Shown: piece by piece, positions 49,454 through 58,036 of the stretch
Layout of the letters: every line of letters begins with the position of its first letter
Numbering within the stretch: position 1 is the stretch's first letter
DNA from: Trichoderma breve
Lineage: Eukaryota; Ascomycota; Sordariomycetes; Hypocreales; Hypocreaceae
Direction of reading: 5' to 3'
NCBI RefSeq assembly: GCF_028502605.1
Contig: NC_079233.1
Location: 1,550,001-1,614,000, forward strand
Length of the DNA stretch: 64,000 bases
Position numbers and translations under genes: made by a program
Notes under the pieces: generated by a model
The model's input: the letters and a program-made list of their open reading frames with translations, nothing else
Database searches by the model: none
Told to the model about the DNA's origin: nothing

Positions 49454-49537
49454 CTACCTGATGATACCCTAAATCCGCAAACTAGAGTCTTTGACCACTG
49501 GAGTGAAAACACCGTTTAGCACGTCAGTCTGAATTAT
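49454..49537 (+). ncRNA. C/D-box snoRNA 1 (intron 1)
   Basis: Box C TGATGA at 49459-49464, box D CTGA at 49529-49532. The guide next to box D (GCACGTCAG) complements CUGACGUGC, a conserved 25S rRNA segment as I recall it; the base at the D+5 position would be the A of CUGA. The match is only 9 nt and I see no clear terminal stem, so the target is tentative. Confidence 0.6.
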
Positions 49538-49720
49538 TATCGGACAGCTGCAATTTTTCTTGTCGCATTCAGCCAATTGAGCGCTCTTGCTAACTGTCTG
49601 GATAGAAAATGAATACCAAGTGGTATCGAGCTTGAATATCTCGCCGGCAATCTTGCGCCATCGATATGTAATAATTGGTAGGTTGCAAATTTTCTTTTTT
49701 TTTTTTTTTTTTCTGCTCGC

Positions 49721-49811
49721 GCAATATGATGATCAATTTTACAACTATATACGCTGGAAATTACCGGCTGAGGTCTCCTTTGACGATATTCTTAGGCTAT
49801 AACTGATTTGC
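49721..49811 (+). ncRNA. C/D-box snoRNA 2 (intron 2), snR77-like guide for 18S Um578
   Basis: Box C ATGATGA at 49726-49732, box D' CTGA at 49768-49771, box D CTGA at 49803-49806. GCAA before box C pairs with TTGC after box D. Upstream of D' the guide GCTGGAAATTACCG complements the 18S segment CGGUAAUUCCAGC with a single extra A. The base five before D' faces the U of CGGU, the yeast Um578 site guided by snR77. A run of 18 T (49695-49712) lies just upstream of box C. Confidence 0.7.
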
Positions 49812-49928
49812 CTCTTCAATGCTCTTTTCTTGTTGACTACAATCATGGTAGCATTGGCTGACTCGGATAAATAGAATCACTTGACAAGGTATGCCGTCTT
49901 GATACTGCATCTCCTCCATCATTCCGAT

Positions 49929-50022
49929 GTTAGATGATGAAACGGCACTGGGCTCCGATTTTTATAATGAGCAAGACACGCCATTTTGCGGCAGGCCTAG
50001 AAAACCTCGCCCACTGATTCTA
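49929..50022 (+). ncRNA. C/D-box snoRNA 3 (intron 3), target not assigned
   Basis: Box C ATGATGA at 49934-49940 and box D CTGA at 50014-50017, 84 nt overall between box ends. The guide before box D contains GAAAACCTCGCCCA, for which I recognise no rRNA or snRNA target. TAG before box C could pair with CTA after box D. Confidence 0.6.
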
Positions 50023-50181
50023 TCTCATCGATGCTTCATGTTGGATCAACCGATGCTGGATATCAAAGCTAACTCCTTGGTATCAGTGTCTAGTGATGCG
50101 CTCTGTATTACTTCTGTCGCACTACACTGCGTTTCACATTCAAGGTAAGCTTTACTAGTTTTCTGCCTCATCCCAGCCTAG

Positions 50182-50275
50182 CATCATGTGATGATTTTAG
50201 ATGACGAGTCCTATTCGGGTTTCCGATGAGGACAACAACCTTACCTACCATTCATGCAAACCCTGATTTATGATC
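50182..50275 (+). ncRNA. C/D-box snoRNA 4 (intron 4), target uncertain
   Basis: Box C GTGATGA at 50188-50194, C'-like CGATGA at 50224-50229, box D CTGA at 50263-50266. ATCAT before box C can pair with ATGAT after box D. CCATTCATGC at 50247-50257 complements GCAUGAAUGG of 25S rRNA for 10 nt, but the pairing starts six bases from box D, so the D+5 base would be mismatched; this target is weak. Confidence 0.6.
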
Positions 50276-50374
50276 CAACATTTCTCCTTGTTCTGCTGAA
50301 GCTTGCATGTAGACTTTGGCTAACATCTGAAAGTGATATTGTTAGTTACCCACATATTCCTCTTGCAACCCAGC

Positions 50375-50463
50375 TTTTTCGTGATGAGCTCGAATAAACA
50401 ATGACAAGCATATGTCTGAGCTTCACGCGACGAAGACAAAGTGTTCTATTTCTGATCTGAAAT
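50375..50463 (+). ncRNA. snR74: C/D-box snoRNA 5 (intron 5), snR74/U27 homologue guiding 18S Am28
   Basis: Box C GTGATGA at 50381-50387, box D' CTGA at 50416-50419, box D CTGA at 50452-50455 (a second CTGA at 50457-50460). The D' guide GACAAGCATATG (50403-50414) is a perfect 12-nt complement of CAUAUGCUUGUC near the 5' end of 18S rRNA. Counting five bases from D' selects the second A of CAUA, position 28 in yeast 18S, the known snR74 (human U27) methylation site. TTTC before box C can pair with GAAA after box D. Confidence 0.87.
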
Positions 50464-50608
50464 CATTCGCATCACGCTGTTGACTTGCAAGAACCTGGGC
50501 TGTTGGCTAACCGGCTCGAAAGATGACTTGCCCCAATCCGTGGTATTCTCTTCTTGCATGTGACTCTATTGGTAAGACATCCCCTTTTTTTTCTTATTCT
50601 CCTCTCGC

Positions 50609-50698
50609 ATTTACATGATGTACAAATATCACGACGGTCAACTTAGCCATATGCTCTGATGATAACGCCTGTGACAAGGCACTTTTACCCTGACAACA
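50609..50698 (+). ncRNA. C/D-box snoRNA 6 (intron 6), target not assigned
   Basis: A C-like box ATGATGT at 50614-50620, an internal CTGATGA at 50656-50662 that can serve as D'/C', and box D CTGA at 50690-50693. Position in the intron matches the other five. The guide before box D (AAGGCACTTTTACC) has no target I recognise, and box C deviates at its last base, so this is the least certain of the set. Confidence 0.5.
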
Positions 50699-50763
50699 CA
50701 CATTATCTTCATCTTTGTATCGCAGCATGCATTTTCAGCATCGTGCTAACAGATGATATCCAG

Positions 50764-52884
50764 GTATAGTAATTCTCTCAACATCATTTTGATGAGAATT
50801 TTGCATCAAGTGGTGCCGGCCACCACCGAGTCTCTACCAAGTGGTAGCTGTAACTTGTATCTTGAATCCATAAAGCATGGATTGCCGTAAAACTCGTGTT
50901 ACCATGGGACCATGGTACAGCTGGCCCTGGACCATAATGGTGAGTTCGTCAGTTGCCTTAGGATAGAGAGAATACGACTATTTTCAGCTTATAATTATAT
51001 CTTGCACTATGCCAGTTATTTCCCACTTGACCTGTGATAATGTTTTGCCTTACATGGCGTTCATAAATATGAATCATATATGCTCAGTAGCCCCTCGTCA
51101 GATAGGAGTTTTGTCCCTGGTTACTACCTACCTAGGTAATCTGTCCGAGCGAAGTCACTCCTCCTATCTAGTACCCAGCGCGGCGCGTATCCGAAGCCGT
51201 CGATAAGATCGCTGAAATGAGAAGAATGACTGACAGGGTGAAGAGAGACGGCAACGGAGTGTTGTAGGGGCCTCGTTGCTACAAGATATGGGCAACAGAT
51301 CAAATGAGAGTATCCTACCTGTGCCCAGAAGGGCTCTTCGTCAAAGATGTGGAGGCTGCGGCTATGGTGGTGGGAATATTTGACGGCGGCGTACAGATAT
51401 ATATAGGCACAAAAACAATAGTTGGTTCTCGGCAGCGCTTAAACATCCGCAGCGAGCATTCTGACTGTCCATGATAGGTCGGCAAAGCGCATGTGGCCTT
51501 CGATTCATGCATCCATCTCGTCTTCTGTAACATCGATCTAAACCAGCGCCATGGTTTTGAATTCCGGAGGGAGAACCATGGTGGCGTCGACATGTGTTGG
51601 TGTATGCCCAACTGATTTGCGTCCCGACGGCAGCACAAAAGAGCCGCAAGAGTAAAATTCCCCCCAAAATCTCTTGGCAGGTCTTACCTAGGCGCGAGAA
51701 GGCGCGAGAAGGCAGGGATCGGCTCAATTTCGAACAAGTTTGCCGATTGAGCTGATTGGGGGCTGAGTAAAAGACGTTCGATGTGACCTTGGCTCGGCAG
51801 GATCAGAGTCCTCGACAGATGTCAACCGCTAGGTCGAGAAATAGATGAGGAGGAAGACGCTACTCTGGACGCTAAGGTGCATGTTTAGCGCCGGCAGCGC
51901 GCCAGGATATTGCACGGGTTGGGCAGAGCTGTTGAGGGTATTCCCGAGTGAGGCTCTTCAGTGTTCTTGATGGGAGGTCAACTTATACAGCAATATCTTG
52001 TGCATAATTAACAATATCTTGGCAGCTTATTTCGACTCATCTTGCTGATTTTTGGGTACCAACATGACGAGATGCCTGTCTCTACTCCGTAAAAGCATGA
52101 TGATGCCCCCCCTGTTCATTGAATCCTAGCTCTGGACAGACTAGGATTCCCGGTGGACACCCCTGCTCTCAACAAAGCCTCTTAAGCGCTGCATCTGGGT
52201 GGGAATGAGCTTAGCATCTTCTCTTTGGCGTACAACCTGTACTGTACATACATCAAACTACGGGAACCTTGGGAAAAGGCGTGCGATCCTTCTCGCCAGC
52301 CCCCCTGGACTATGTCGTGTCGTCCTATTTCCTCACCTCATAGGCCGATGCCGGTTCCACGACGGCATATGTCTCAGAGCCCAGGCAGACTGCGGCATTG
52401 CGCCTCAACGATCATTGGATCGTCGCGTTCGGAATAACACAGGCTGAACGGCTAGTGGCCAGTGAGGGAGGAGCTGAGCGACAGGCATTCGAGGAGAAGG
52501 ATTCAGCTCCTTGCAGCTTTTGGTGGGTGTGCTGGCTAGACTTTCTGCAGTCTCAGGGGTGGACTTTTTTCGTTTGTAAGAGTTGAAGGAATATCCATTG
52601 AAACCAGGCTTATGCTGTTTTGAGGCGGTAATGTGGTATCGCTCAAGGCATTAATATGAGCCACACGTGAATAAGACCCTCGGCAGGCTGTCTTTCATGC
52701 TGCTTGGGTCCTACGCTACTGTATATTACATATCTGGGCTGGCGCTTCCATCCGCTGTTGCATTCACCACTTTGATCTGCGACGAGAGCTGCGTGATATG
52801 GTGCTTCCTTGACCTGTCGTTGGGAGAACTGGCAATCTTAATAGCTCTGTTGCCGCGATCGATCTCTCCATCAGGCGTCTCGCC
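50764..52884. other. Gene-free stretch downstream of the snoRNA host gene
   Basis: Right after the last snoRNA intron come three inverted repeats: AATTCT/AGAATT at 50771-50800, CTACCA-AG-TGGTAG at 50834-50847 and TACCATGG-GA-CCATGGTA at 50900-50917. The rest holds short frames without domains, a tandem GGCGCGAGAA pair near 51692-51711 and one TACTCCGTA at 52083-52091. A possible upstream exon with a signal peptide for the next gene could lie near 52697, but I could not join it. Confidence 0.45.
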
Positions 52885-54028
52885 ATGGCCCTTCTCACAA
52901 GCCAGGCCGGCACTCTGCTAGGCCCTCTAATGACAACATGGACTATGCCCGAGACTTGCTCAATTTACATGCCGTCATGTTCGACATGCACCCAAGGATT
53001 CAGAGCACAGTCCTGCAATTCGATAAACGATGGCCAAGTGCAGGATAACACGGCGTGTTGGCCGCCAGCCAAGCCGGGGGTTGCGTCTCCATCATGGCCC
53101 TTTGTGGGATGGGGATTCTACTCTCCCGGTATTGCGTGTCCGGCAGGATACATGACTGCTTGTACGGCAGTTTACGGGCAGCGGCCTGAATGGGATATCC
53201 AATTCACCCTGGTGTCGTCTGAAACTGCCGTGGGATGTTGTCCAACGTAAGTATAACCTAGTTTGAGCCAGACGTCCATTTGTTATACCGCATCTTCTTG
53301 CTGGATAATCCAGGAGATTGAGGAATAGCTTGGATCTAGAAGTTTGCTCCGCGCAGCGAATTGGCCAGGTTAACTAACTCAATCATTCAACTAGGGGTTT
53401 CGCATGCGCCAACATCAACGGAAACACATGCGTTGCAACGGCTACGTCCACTGCCGTTCCAACAGCCTTTTGCGATGGCACCAAACTCACCGATTCCGGC
53501 ACCGAGACGTTTCCCCATGTCATTACGATCACCCAGACGGATACAGCCAGTGACACGGTGGATGTAGAGACGACGTCGCTGACAATGATGTTATACGCCC
53601 CGATGTTCCAGCTCAATTTCCAAGCAAGCGATTTACCTGCCTCGACAACCACCGCATCCACTACACTATCAACAAGAACGACATCCTCAACAAGCAAGCA
53701 AACTTCAACTTCCGCAGCAGATGATAACCTTGGGAAAGGTCATTCAGGGCTCTCCAACGGAGCCAAAGTTGGGCTGGGAGTTGGCCTTGGTCTCGGAGCG
53801 GCCTTTTTACTCGCTTTCGCCGCCTTCATATACTATTATCGACGCGCAAGGAGATCTCAGATACCTATCAGCAGCGAACTTCCAAACAACGAGGTAGCAG
53901 AAGAAACTCCAAAGGTCAAGAAGTTGCCTGGTCAGGTATACGAAATGGGAGATTATTACGCCCCCGCTGAGCTACCCGGTGATAACCACGAAGGAGAGCA
54001 TTTACAAACCGCTTCGAGATTCGCATAA
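52885..54028 (+). CDS. Fungal single-pass membrane protein with Cys-rich ectodomain
   Basis: Exons 52885-53246 and 53395-54028 with a 148-nt intron give 331 aa. The N-terminal part (LLGPLMTTWTMPETC, CSTCTQGF, CWPPAKPG, FYSPGIACPAGYMTAC, then GCCPTGFACANINGNTC across the junction) is a Cys-rich pattern I know from many uncharacterised ascomycete surface proteins. A Ser/Thr-rich stalk follows, then one membrane segment at about residues 255-280 (VGLGVGLGLGAAFLLAFAAFIYYYRRARR) with a basic stop-transfer end, and a 50-residue cytoplasmic tail. Orientation is probably ectodomain outside. The called start lacks a clear signal peptide, so an upstream exon may be missing. The role may be wall or stress sensing; this is inference only. 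Confidence 0.78.
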
Positions 54029-55425
54029 TTGGGTGGATGAAAAAGAAAGAGGATTAATGTTGTAATGAAATATTTGTCAGCGAAATGCATGGGCAGGGCA
54101 ACTAGAATTTGTATGATTTGCAGGAAAGCTTGAGTTCCAGGACTCTGTTGATACCTACTGTAAAGCGACACATGGGCAAGGAGCTGGGGCTGGATTTTCC
54201 TTTATCGTTTTGAATACCACTTTTTACGACTTTGAATAGCGAACGGAGGCGGATATGATTCTTCTCCTCATCTATTTATATATTCTATTTCTCTTTCGCA
54301 AATACTATTCTGTCACGGCCATCTTCCGAAAATAACCGTCTATCCGTGCAAATATCCGGCCGCCTTCGTCTCCGTTCCGCACCGATGCTTCGTCAACAAG
54401 TGGCGCAGACTCATCTATTCGCAGGATAGGTAGCATTCAACTTGAATAAACACTCCGTTTGGAGAAGCGGAATTGGGAATCATTTGTCAGTTTACTTGGC
54501 AAAAGGACTACGAATCTCTTCGGGTTCCGCGCAAGACGGGATTCGCGGGCGCCGCGGCCGTGGCGCAGCAGCGGGCTGAAATTGTTGGAGTACGAGTACG
54601 ACAACATGTTTTGCGGACGGATGAATCAAGATAAGATAGATAAACAGTCAATTGATAGAAGCTCAAGCGTGAGGCCATCACAACGCTGCAAAAAACAATG
54701 CTATGTGTATTTTGTGGTGTTCTCCGTACATGCACTGTACTTGAATTGCCTGCTAACCTGGAACTTAACTCATGATGGATATAAAATTGCCAACTCTGGA
54801 GATCTAAACGAAAACGAGTGGCCAACCAACCAACAGCCACCCAACCAACAAAGATCTAGATTTTCCTCCCCCTTTTACCCCACAAAATAAAGCTGCGAAT
54901 TACGCGCATTCCATTTATCTCACTACAATTTCTCCGTACGGCTGATGCCCGCTCGTATTAGCGAATTTCGGCGTGTTAGTGAAGAAGTCGTGCCACAAAA
55001 CTGCTGTAAGATGCTTCTCTCGAAATGAACGAGAAACGTCATCAATGCTACTCCTCCATATCCGGCAATTGATCGAAAAGGAATTCGGGAATCATATCAA
55101 TATCAAAAAAGGGCCCCCATCTTTGGGCGTCGATATTCGTCACCGCCCCCTTTAATAAATCGCTGCTAGACACAAAACTAGCCGTATTCGTAATTTGACT
55201 GGGCCGTAACACTGGCACCAGCCAATCTTTGCTGGCCAGGTGTTGATGGAAACACACAGATAAAAGAGACAAAATCTTCTTCACAAACAGACGGACAAAC
55301 AACCATCCATTGACTCGTGGGGATTTAAGCTTGTGCTTACTCTCTCTCTTCCTCTCTCTCTTCCTTGTTCTTCCTCTTCGTCAGCAGGTTTCCTCTCATT
55401 TTGCTCGTCGAATCCTAAGCCAGCA
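54029..55425. other. Intergenic region upstream of the EBP gene
   Basis: 1.4 kb without a supported gene. A CT-rich tract (CTCTCTCTCTTCCTC near 55341-55371) precedes the next start codon, as is usual for fungal leaders. In-frame sequence reaches back to 55333 but without ATG. Confidence 0.5.
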
Positions 55426-56228
55426 ATGAATAGCACTGTTGAGCAAGTCATGGCAGATCTGCCGCTTCACCCCTTCTCTCCTTTTGCCGTTGAGCTACCA
55501 ACCTACGTTGCCAACACACATTCGGCGGCTGTCCTGGTGTCAATCTTTGCTGCGGGATGTTCTGTCATCTTTCTTGTCACGTATGGCCTCATTCAGCGGA
55601 TGAGGCCCTCAATGGGCAGCGGTGAGATGCTGGTTGCCATGTGGTTCGCCCTCTGCGGTTGTATCCATCTCTTTTTCGAAGGTGAGCGAGCATGTCCAGT
55701 TCCCTGGCTTTACATACAATACTCTCATCTTGTGTTCCTGATTCAATGGAGTCGAATGTTAACATGTATGCAGGCTATTTCTCCTACAATGCCTTCGACA
55801 TGGCTGGTAGAACAGACATCTTTGGCCAGCTCTGGAAGGAGTATGCCCTCTCGGATTCTCGTTACATGACCCAAGATGCTTTCACCGTCTGCATGGAGAC
55901 TGTCACTGCTGTTTTCTGGGGCCCCATGTCCTTTTTCTGCGTCTACTTCATCATCGCCGACCACCCGCTCCGCCACCCCTTTCAGATCATCATCAGCCTG
56001 GGCCAGCTGTATGGTGATGTTCTCTACTACGCTATCTGCACCTTCCAGGAGGTCGTTAACGACATTGTCTACTGCCGACCTGAGCGATTCTACTTCTGGG
56101 CTTACTACTTCCTCTGCAACTTCTTCTGGATTGTCATTCCCTTGCTGCTCATCCGATCGAGCGTTAATGAGATTGCAAGCGTGTTTGCCAAAGTCAAGGC
56201 GGCATCTGTTGGTAAGAAGGCACAGTAA
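55426..56228 (+). CDS. EBP: EBP-type sterol delta8-delta7 isomerase (emopamil-binding protein family)
   Basis: Exons 55426-55681 and 55774-56228 with a 92-nt intron give 236 aa. Four to five membrane segments form an EXPERA domain. Residues matching the EBP active site are visible: CGCIHLFFEGYFSYN (His81 and Glu85) and VCMETVTAVFWGPMS (Glu127, Thr130), then FYFWAYYFLCNFFWIVIP with the late Asn/Trp pair. EBP moves the sterol C8 double bond to C7 in the endoplasmic reticulum. Most fungi use the unrelated ERG2 for this step, so here the protein may be a second isomerase or act on another substrate. Start chosen at the first ATG in good context (CAGCAATGAA). Confidence 0.9.
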
Positions 56229-56500
56229 AAAAGGGGAGGATTGTGCGAATTTTGCCTGCAATGATGTTTGAGAGGAAAGATTATTATCATATGGTATAGA
56301 CAAAAATTGATGCTATTTTTTTCTTCTTTTTATAAGTTTGAAGCCTTCCAATCATGACCATTCCATCTAGGTGTTGCCTGCTCCGTAGAGGATTTTGACA
56401 CGTGCTTCCTCTACACCTAACCAAAAATAAAGTGACAAGAACGCCATCGCTATGCAAAATGATCCAGGTATATTAACAAGAGATTTTGTTGAGTTAGTCA

Positions 56501-57515
56501 TCATTCCAATTGGCCCTCGATGCCTGACTTGATACCTTCAAGCACAGGACCCCACTGGCTGCTCGTTCTTTGGGTTCGAATCTCGTCAAATCGATCGCTG
56601 GCAATTTTGCGGACGAGAAGGGTGTCCTTGGCCTTTTTGAGATTTCTTCCATCACCTGTCGAGAGGTATTCCTCAAACCACGCTTCTTCGGTAGAGTCAA
56701 AGGGCAGAAAAGCCAATTCGCCTGCCTGATCTGACTTATTACCGAGCGTTTCTGCAATCAACTGTCGGAAGAGCTGCTCGCGGGCATGCTCAGGATATGT
56801 TCGGGAATAAAGAAGCGCCTCAGTGACGTTGGTTTGAGCCATGGCGCCAAAGATGAGCTCAAGGGCCTTGGAATTCTTCAAGACTGGCTGAACAGTGTGG
56901 AAATAAGACAGCGCAAGATCATAGTCGCCATCCGGGGCATTCTGAACCAGTGCGATGATAATATCATCTGCAAAATCCGATACCAGCGATGGGTGGGCGA
57001 CATATTCCAGAGCGGTCTAGCAGACTGTTAGCAAGGCCCTGTTTTGGCGAATCGATTGTTACAAACCGAAAATTCGAGGCCATCCATGTACCACAGCCCC
57101 TTCATAAATATCTCGTACTTCTGCGGCATGCTGGAAGCGGAAGCAAAGGTTTCTGATAGAGATGCTTGGCCCTCAACCGTGTCAAAGTCTAGGAGAACAT
57201 AGTAGATCAAGGACAGCTTGTGGTGCATCGACATGTTGCTTTCGCAAATCTGTTGGTGGAGCTGTTTGACTCCATTGTCGTTTTTCGGAGGATACACCTT
57301 GCCTGTGTAATACGGTGTCAGTTCCAAATCGCAATGCCCATATAAGGTCAGCCAAACTGACTCTTGCTGATGCCCAATGCTTTCAGCACACGATCAATAA
57401 AGAGCTGTCCACCCAACTCTTTCCGACGCGCCTCGATTTCGTGTATGCGCTTGCGGTCGTAGGGCATTTGAGCTCCCGGTGGGAAAACCTTCTGGTAGTC
57501 GGTGTACTCGATCAT
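56501..57515 (-). CDS. ELYS-domain nucleoporin (nuclear pore assembly protein)
   Basis: Exons 57515-57362, 57302-57067 and 57016-56501 give 301 aa; introns are 59 nt (GTCAGT donor) and 50 nt (GTTTGT donor). The start MIEYTDYQKVFPP is followed by YDRKRIHEIEARRKELGGQLFIDRVLKALG, then HHKLSLIYYVLLDFD, FMKGLWYMDGLEF-STALEYVAHPSL and FADDIIIALVQN, the helical ELYS domain (PF13934). Fungal members such as Ely5 bind the Nup107/Nup84 Y-complex; they lack the beta-propeller and AT-hook of animal ELYS. In-frame sequence continues upstream of 57515 without an earlier ATG. It diverges from SMC4. Confidence 0.87.
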
Positions 57516-58036
57516 TGTTGCAAAGGTATTGAGGCAAATCCAAATGTTGGGGATTGGGTTTTGGAGGAAGAGAAAACGAAGGGTAGCATTCAAGGTTATC
57601 AAAAATGAAGCTCCCAGTCCAGGGCAGCAGTCACTAGCTTCAGTGCTCTAACTGGAAGGCTGATGCTTGTCGCGACGTCACGTGCAGCTGCTTCTAAGCT
57701 TGAGGCGCCGCCAGCCGTAGCGCTGAAGCCACTGAAAGACACCCACAGAACAGTGGCCGTGGTGGGGTTCCAGGTACGTACCCGTTGTTTACAAACCACG
57801 TATTTGGACATTTCCAAACAAAAGCGCGGGGTCTAACAAGATCGAGATTCTAGCGGTCAATTGCAAGGCCATCAAAATAGCGACAGGCGAGGGCTGTGGA
57901 TCGGCACTCCAGGCTCAATCACATCGCCCATCTCTCATTTCATCCTCACGACGATTTTGCTACTTCGAATCGGGGCTTTCGCGACAGCATCTCATCCATC
58001 GCATCTGGGCTTGGGAGCGACAGCCCACTAAATATC
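57516..58036. other. Divergent promoter of the ELYS gene and SMC4
   Basis: About 0.5 kb between the two start codons. The SMC4 frame stays open back to about 57896 without an ATG (GTG only); a minus-strand frame at 57599-57817 has no family and is rejected. Confidence 0.5.

Larger units (their letters stand above)
49400..50770 (+). ncRNA. Non-coding host gene for six intronic C/D-box snoRNAs (minimum extent)
   Basis: Six consecutive introns can be drawn: 49412-49605 (GTAAGT...GCTAAC...TAG), 49678-49874 (GTAGGT...GCTGAC...TAG), 49889-50086 (GTATGC...GCTAAC...CAG), 50145-50333 (GTAAGC...GCTAAC...AAG), 50341-50522 (GTTAGT...GCTAAC...AAG) and 50572-50763 (GTAAGA...GCTAAC...CAG). All are 182-198 nt, about three times the usual intron here, and each holds one C/D pair. 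Donor to box C is about 40-48 nt; box D to branch site about 46-57 nt. Exons between them are 72, 14, 58, about 7 and 49 nt and carry no shared reading frame, so the spliced RNA is probably non-coding. The 7-nt exon is uncertain; a TAG at 50309-50311 is an alternative acceptor for intron 4. The transcript ends are not defined. Confidence 0.75.

Noticed and set aside
50789..50800. TTGATGA as box C of a seventh snoRNA
   Set aside because: No CTGA box D within a suitable distance, and the bases form part of an AATTCT/AGAATT hairpin.
57896..58036. N-terminal extension of SMC4 from 57896
   Set aside because: The codon there is GTG; the first ATG in frame with good context is 58037.
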